Positions 59,827 through 64,000 of a stretch of DNA of 64,000 bases are shown piece after piece. The stretch's first letter is position 1. Each line of letters opens with the position of its first letter. The notes beneath the pieces are model-generated. The model was not told where the DNA came from. It saw nothing but the letters and a program-made list of their open reading frames with translations, and made no database searches. Source of the DNA: Irpex lacteus. Its lineage: Eukaryota; Basidiomycota; Agaricomycetes; Polyporales; Irpicaceae. The translations under genes were made by a program, and so were the position numbers. The stretch covers positions 1,302,001-1,366,000 of the forward strand of contig MQVO02000005.1 in NCBI GenBank assembly GCA_001986395.2, in the 5' to 3' direction.

Positions 59827-60738
59827 CTAAACACTCCGCTTGACATAACTCCAAGCTCCCGCAAACCCAGACATAAGTGTGGCTGCTACTAATGCAGGCC
59901 GGACTCCCGCTGACGAACGGGGAATGCGGTGGATCATATTAGCCTAATGCTAGGAAGAAAAGTGGTAAGATGACGCACCCGTTGATTTGAAGAGCAAACC
60001 CGTCAATCCGCCTGCCGCTACGCTACCCAGCGTGTCATGTCTGCCACGCATGGCATCTATCGAGGAGTTTATCCCGTTATACACCAGCGCTAGAAGAGGC
60101 GAGTAGGTTGAGAACAAAAAGGACGGGTGCCGGATTGGTGAGGCTTACCTAGTACACCCGCCGAATTGCCAACGAATGTGCCTCTTCGTGTCACTGAGTT
60201 CAGGATTGCATTGATCCGCAGTCTTGAATTGGAGACAGCCAGCTGCTTTCGCGAGCCTTCACGCAGCCCCCAAAGTCCACCGAGGGCGAGGCCTGGTGAG
60301 GACGAAGAGGAACATGTGATGGACGAAAGACAATAAGACAAGAGCAGGCGATAACGTGTGGGAGAACCAAGTCGGCGGTATCAAATTGAAAAGCGTCAGA
60401 GCGAGCAAAGACTGATATGTGGAGAATGGAACGAGGTACGAACCGCTGAGATACATAGTGCCGGTACCGTATGAAAGGTCATCACTCCAGCCTCGCGAGG
60501 GAATGGCGGTCCCCGCACCGGGCAGATCACTGACTTTGTCGTCTTCCAATAGCAGGTAGTCTAGCTTGTCCTCGAGGCCTGCCAATGGATGTAGTTTGGT
60601 GGGATCATACGCCCCGAGGAGAAGGTCAGAAGAGGTGACCGCCTCCGTCGACGGTGCTCGGCCGTCTGTGTGCGTGAACGTGGCATTGCGCAGGACAGCA
60701 GACGTGTCCGAGCCTTGAGACGAGCTCTGGGGATCCAT
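59827..60738 (-). CDS. TIM23: Mitochondrial inner-membrane import channel TIM23
   Basis: Channel subunit of the presequence translocase. About 230 residues in four exons. The hydrophilic N-terminal half (MDPQSSSQGSDTSAVLRNAT ... DLLLGAYDPTKLHPLAGLED) is the intermembrane-space domain. The Tim17/22/23 domain follows: YGTGTMYLSGLALGGLWGLR, EGSRKQLAVSNSRLRINAIL, NSVTRRGTFVGNSAGVLALV, YNGINSSIDAMRGRHDTLGS, VAAGGLTGLLFKSTAGVRPA and FAGAWSYVKRSV. The first intron has a gttcgt donor and is about 150 nt. It is divergent from a mitochondrial TPR gene with 224 bp between starts. Confidence 0.95.
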
Positions 60739-60864
60739 AGTGAGCAAGATGCAGAAAATAATAAACCTGCACGGTTTGTTTTATCGGGGCTGCGGTGGCC
60801 AGCGAGCAGCAAGGTGAGGTCGTCCGCCAGAGGACAAGTTTTGGTAGGCGCCCACCTTGCCACG

Positions 60865-60869
60865 CCAAT
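60865..60869 (+). promoter_or_regulatory. Candidate CCAAT box in TIM23/TPR divergent promoter
   Basis: CCAAT in the 224-bp gap between the divergent TIM23 and TPR start codons, 94 bp from the TPR ATG and 127 bp from the TIM23 ATG. It could serve both mitochondrial genes through a HAP-type complex. Inference from position. Confidence 0.3.
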
Positions 60870-60962
60870 TAGGCAGGACGGAACTTGCCGGGACTCAGTC
60901 GTCTAAAAAAGTGAGCTAGGATCGCAGACGCCTGCCCTACGCTGGCGAAAACAATTAGCACC

Positions 60963-62082
60963 ATGCTCGCGAAACTTGCCCAGAACAGAATTGGAAAAGC
61001 AGCGACAGGTGCGGCAGTGCGTGCTGCTACTCGTCGTGCCTATTCTGCATGGCCTCTGCCCCGCATAGTAAGTCCAGCCCGGACAGCTCATCATCGGCCC
61101 AGGACATCCGCACTTTTGTCTGCCACCAAGCGTAAGTTTAGTCTGTCAGGAGCCATGAGAGTCCGTGGCTCAATTGTCTTTTGCACCCAGGATGGGCGAC
61201 TTCCACGACGCCCCATTCAACTGCATCAGACCCTGCCGAGGTAGAAGCCCTGCAGTGCCTCGAACAGGGTACTCTCAAGCTCGAAGAGGGTGACGTGAAG
61301 GCAGCCAAGGCAAGTCATCTTTCCCCGTCTCACGCAAAATCCGCTCCTGACTTTCTTCTTTCACAGGACCTGTATCAGAGAAGCGTTGACATCAAGCGCA
61401 CCGCAAGTTCGCTGTTCAACCTCGGCGTGACGCACTACCACCTTAGTAGGGCTTCTCCGCAGCTGCCAGAAAACATGTGCTAATTTGACCTCTTTCAGAG
61501 GAATTTGACGAAGCAATTGCTGCGTGGAAGGACTCTATTGCCCTACAGCCTTCAAGTCCCGATGCACACACAAGTAGGTCCCCATACCGTCTGCGTCGGT
61601 TCACGTTCCACCCGGCTGACCAAACTCAGACTTGGCCAGTGCGTACGTAATGCTACCAGTGAGCCGACCAGATCTTGCTATACATCATCTCAAGTATGTG
61701 CGCGAAGATCGGATAGCCTCACTTTATCTGACAAACCTTCGTGTCTTTTCCAATAGTATTGCGGCCTCACTCGCGCCCGAAGATGGCGAGATTGCGTTTA
61801 ATCTTGCCGTTGTGCTTGAATCTTGTAAGTTCCCGGATGATGGAGATCATGATGTCAACCCTCTGAACCTTTCGTGCTAGGCGGGAAGCTTGAGGAGGCT
61901 CTCGAGCAGTATAAGCGCAGCAGAAACCACGGCATCCAACGCGCTGAGATGCATATTCGTAATGTAAGCTGCTTTCGGTACCCACACAATTGTCTTATTC
62001 ATGCTCGCTCGGATATCAGGTCGGTGCCAAGATCCTCGGTCGAATGGCAAAGGATGGGAAGGACGTGAAGTCAGACTCATAG
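60963..62082 (+). CDS. Mitochondrial TPR protein
   Basis: About 245 residues. The N-terminus MLAKLAQNRIGKAATGAAVR then AATRRAYSAWPLPRI is an amphipathic, acid-free presequence. Tetratricopeptide repeats follow: ALQCLEQGTLKLEEGDVKAA, DLYQRSVDIKRTASSLFNLG, KEFDEAIAAWKDSIALQPSS, HTNLASAYVMLPVSRPDLAI, IAASLAPEDGEIAFNLAVVL and CGKLEEALEQYKRSRNHGIQ, ending GRMAKDGKDVKSDS. At least seven introns; the one after VKAAK uses a GC donor (AAG|gcaagt near 61,309). The first coding stretch is read through to 61,132 because splicing at the gtaagt near 61,069 breaks the frame. Function unknown beyond a predicted protein-interaction role in mitochondria. Confidence 0.85.
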
Positions 62083-62371
62083 CTTCTCTCCGCCCATTTC
62101 GCACTCGGTCACGGCGACATGTCAGAATATGAGCTCTGCACATCTTTCTTGCTCTCTATATACCTACCTCTTGTGTCTCACTTATTGTTCTCGGCATCGC
62201 TTTGGATGCAATTCACGATCCTGACAGTTCATGGAAGCGTTCATTGAGAGATATCTTTCTAAACTTCTACGTCTTAATTGTGCCGCGCTCTGCTCCCCTG
62301 ATCATCCAGGAACATCGAGCGAACAGAAGAATCACAGTAGATTACCGCACCCACTTGCCTGATCCTCTGCG
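62083..62371. other. Convergent 3' region
   Basis: Gap between the TPR gene and the P-loop kinase gene, both ending here. No gene seen. Confidence 0.4.
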
Positions 62372-63664
62372 TCATACACTTCCCTCCCCATTTCCTCTAC
62401 TGTCCCCGGTTGAATATGTTGACGAATAGGAGCCCCCCGCTCCAGAGTGACTGAAGCTTCCATTGCCGCGAAGGTACGGGGTGGAGTTATCACCGCGACC
62501 GCGGCCACGATAATTTGAGGTACCGTGGTAGTTGCCTGACCCACGATAGCCGGAATATCCACGACGATGATTATACGATCCACGAGAGTGCTCGGAGGAG
62601 CCACGAGAACCCGCGTAGCCTCGATAATTTGACTGGCCTCTATACGAGGAGTTGTTTTGCCGATTTCTCCATCTGCCAGACTGCTCTATTTTAGGAGACT
62701 CCTGTAAGCGATGCAAGATATCCCGTATATCGTCTGCCGTATAGCCCAATTGTTGTTCGTCGACCGCTAAGTTTAGCTCCCGGTCATACCCTTCGTGTTC
62801 TCGCGGAATCTGATATTGTGACCTGAACCGCTGAAGAATCTCGACCGCTTGTTGAGGAGATGTGATCGTTGGATGGTTTTGCCCTACGGCAAGCGCAATC
62901 GTTCAATCATTACTGAAGTATACGCTCCAACATGGCAGAGCGATGACAGCACGGAACGAAACTCACTGGTTCGCAAACGATCTTCGCAGACCTGTAAGAC
63001 AGAAAACAATAATGCATCAGAGGCAGTGTTCCGTGGTTCACCGCGAGAATTACTAGTATAAGATGAACAGCCGTATCCTCTCACTTCGAATGGTGTGTTG
63101 AAGTGGAGGACCCAAACTTCAGTTCCAGGGATCTCGCGAGCAATTGATATCCATGTTGACCTTTGCCTAACATAGTATAGTAATGGAACAGAAGATACTT
63201 TATGAGCGTTGTGCATCAATGCGAAGATGCTATTATAAAGTTAGACACACGCGATGATTTAACGCTACTAACCTTGCATCGATATTCGTCCGGTCGATAC
63301 AAACAGAATGTCCTTCGCGTAATGACCGCCTGGCAAGACTCTCGACGGCTCGTCTGTCTCCAAGGTCATCTTGACTGCATCTCCGAAAATCGGGATAATG
63401 CTCTTGCAATGCCTGTGCGAAAGTCGACTGTGCGCCAGTGACGCAGGTTTGCACTCAGTGTCTGAAAGTGAGATGAGAGTTTGACTGACCTTGCCAGATC
63501 TGGGACCACGTTTGACCAATCACGTTAGGACCAGCAGACATGTCAGCAGTAATGTTGTATATGTATAGGTGTCGCACGTACCCAATGAGGCCCACGAGGA
63601 CGAGAACCACCTGACTCTGCAATCCAAGACTGGTCGCAGCAGCTTGAGTAGTTCCACTTGCCAT
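62372..63664 (-). CDS. P-loop (AAA_33-type) kinase-like protein with RG-rich tail
   Basis: About 310 residues. After MASGTTQAAATSLGLQSQVV the Walker A motif reads LVGLIGSGKSTFAQALQ. Its central GSGK is encoded mostly by a 10-nt microexon (63,490-63,499). Then EHYPDFRRCSQDDLGDRRAV, EGHSVCIDRTNIDARQRSTW and GTEVWVLHFNTPFEVCEDRL fit the kinase half of polynucleotide kinase-like proteins. GYTADDIRDILHRLQESPKI follows, then a low-complexity tail (about 110 residues) of Ser/Tyr/Arg/Gly repeats (SSYRGQSNYRGYAGSRGSSE), which is RNA-binding-like. The expected activity is phosphorylation of a nucleic acid 5' end or small molecule; substrate unknown. No phosphatase domain is present, unlike PNKP. Confidence 0.85.
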
Positions 63665-64000
63665 TGACAAGAGGTTTTCTGCGGTACCTTGCATGCTATG
63701 AAATCCGCTCGGGTGTTGATCGCGCTAGACTTTGTTATTTTGTCTCGTCGACGTTGTGGTCGAGAGCAAACGTTCGCCAAATGCGATTGCGGCGCGGTCG
63801 CTTGGTAGGACGCCAAAAACGTAACTACATTACCAAAACAGTAGCAAGCTGTTGTAATTCCAAGATATGATACAGTACAGTATGTACGTAATATAAAACG
63901 TTAGGCAACGTCCATGCTCGCATTTGAATCGCTCACATCCAGCTAGTTCGTCAAAGCAATGCGTAGAGAGAACAATAAGCCCACAGGTCACAAGATGCTC
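63665..64000. other. Right edge, upstream of the P-loop kinase gene
   Basis: Promoter side of the P-loop kinase gene. No gene is supported before the window ends. Confidence 0.4.

Noticed and set aside
1..64000. tRNA genes, rRNA genes, CRISPR arrays, telomere or centromere repeats
   Set aside because: Read for B-box-like ggttcga contexts and for short regular repeats; no hit had the rest of the required structure. A covariance-model scan would be needed to be certain.
1..64000. A secondary-metabolite or other functional gene cluster around lanosterol synthase and the velvet regulator
   Set aside because: No P450, methyltransferase, NRPS/PKS or terpene tailoring gene is adjacent; the two genes are 36 kb apart among housekeeping genes.

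Overview
The window comes from a filamentous basidiomycete, most likely an Agaricomycete. Genes are dense and broken by many 45-70 nt introns with GT..AG ends and CTGAC/CTAAC-type branch sites. Three divergent F-box genes, a velvet-domain regulator, DNA-transposon remnants and a fused siroheme sulfite reductase all fit that group. No rRNA or tRNA gene was recognised. The species cannot be named from sequence alone.

Layout. 1-5.8 kb: gene-poor, no protein recognised. 5.9-12.8 kb: dihydroxyacetone kinase, then a DUSP-type ubiquitin protease, both on +. 12.8-15.2 kb: non-coding, with two families of degenerate local duplications. 15.2-18.8 kb: two F-box genes on -. 19.4-22.2 kb: lanosterol synthase (+) with an unusual repeat tail. 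22.35-23.53 kb: a short TIR transposon (CACTA-like, candidate 3-bp target duplication) in the convergent gap before an MFS transporter (-). 26.2-35.7 kb: DNA polymerase delta catalytic subunit, dynein intermediate chain and alanine:glyoxylate aminotransferase, all on +. 36.6-38.1 kb: a third F-box gene. 38.2-41.0 kb: a 2.8-kb TIR element with a perfect 8-bp target duplication, ending 84 bp before the ARP9 start codon. 41.1-44.6 kb: ARP9 (+), ribosomal protein eL30 (-) and a small SET-domain protein (+). 45.0-49.8 kb: sulfite reductase beta subunit (+). 50.1-54.3 kb: tRNA-splicing endonuclease SEN2 and THP3-like SAC3/GANP protein (both -). 54.7-56.1 kb: cytochrome c1 (+). 56.5-63.7 kb: CYSTM-like protein (-), velvet protein (-), TIM23 (-), mitochondrial TPR protein (+), P-loop kinase with an RG-rich tail (-).

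Most genes are conserved housekeeping functions (replication, sterol synthesis, sulfur assimilation, respiration, mitochondrial import, tRNA splicing, transport, chromatin remodelling) and form no obvious pathway cluster. Several pairs share short divergent promoters: MFS/POL3 (with an ACGCGT box), eL30/SET, THP3/CYT1 and TIM23/TPR (the last two with CCAAT boxes).

The points most worth a second look are: the two transposons and their placement; a run of single-base deletions in homopolymers that break ARP9 and eL30 reading frames; several 7-11 nt microexons, one encoding the core of a Walker A motif; GC-AG introns; and the NGNGVA repeat tail on lanosterol synthase. I found no convincing wholly new multi-gene system.
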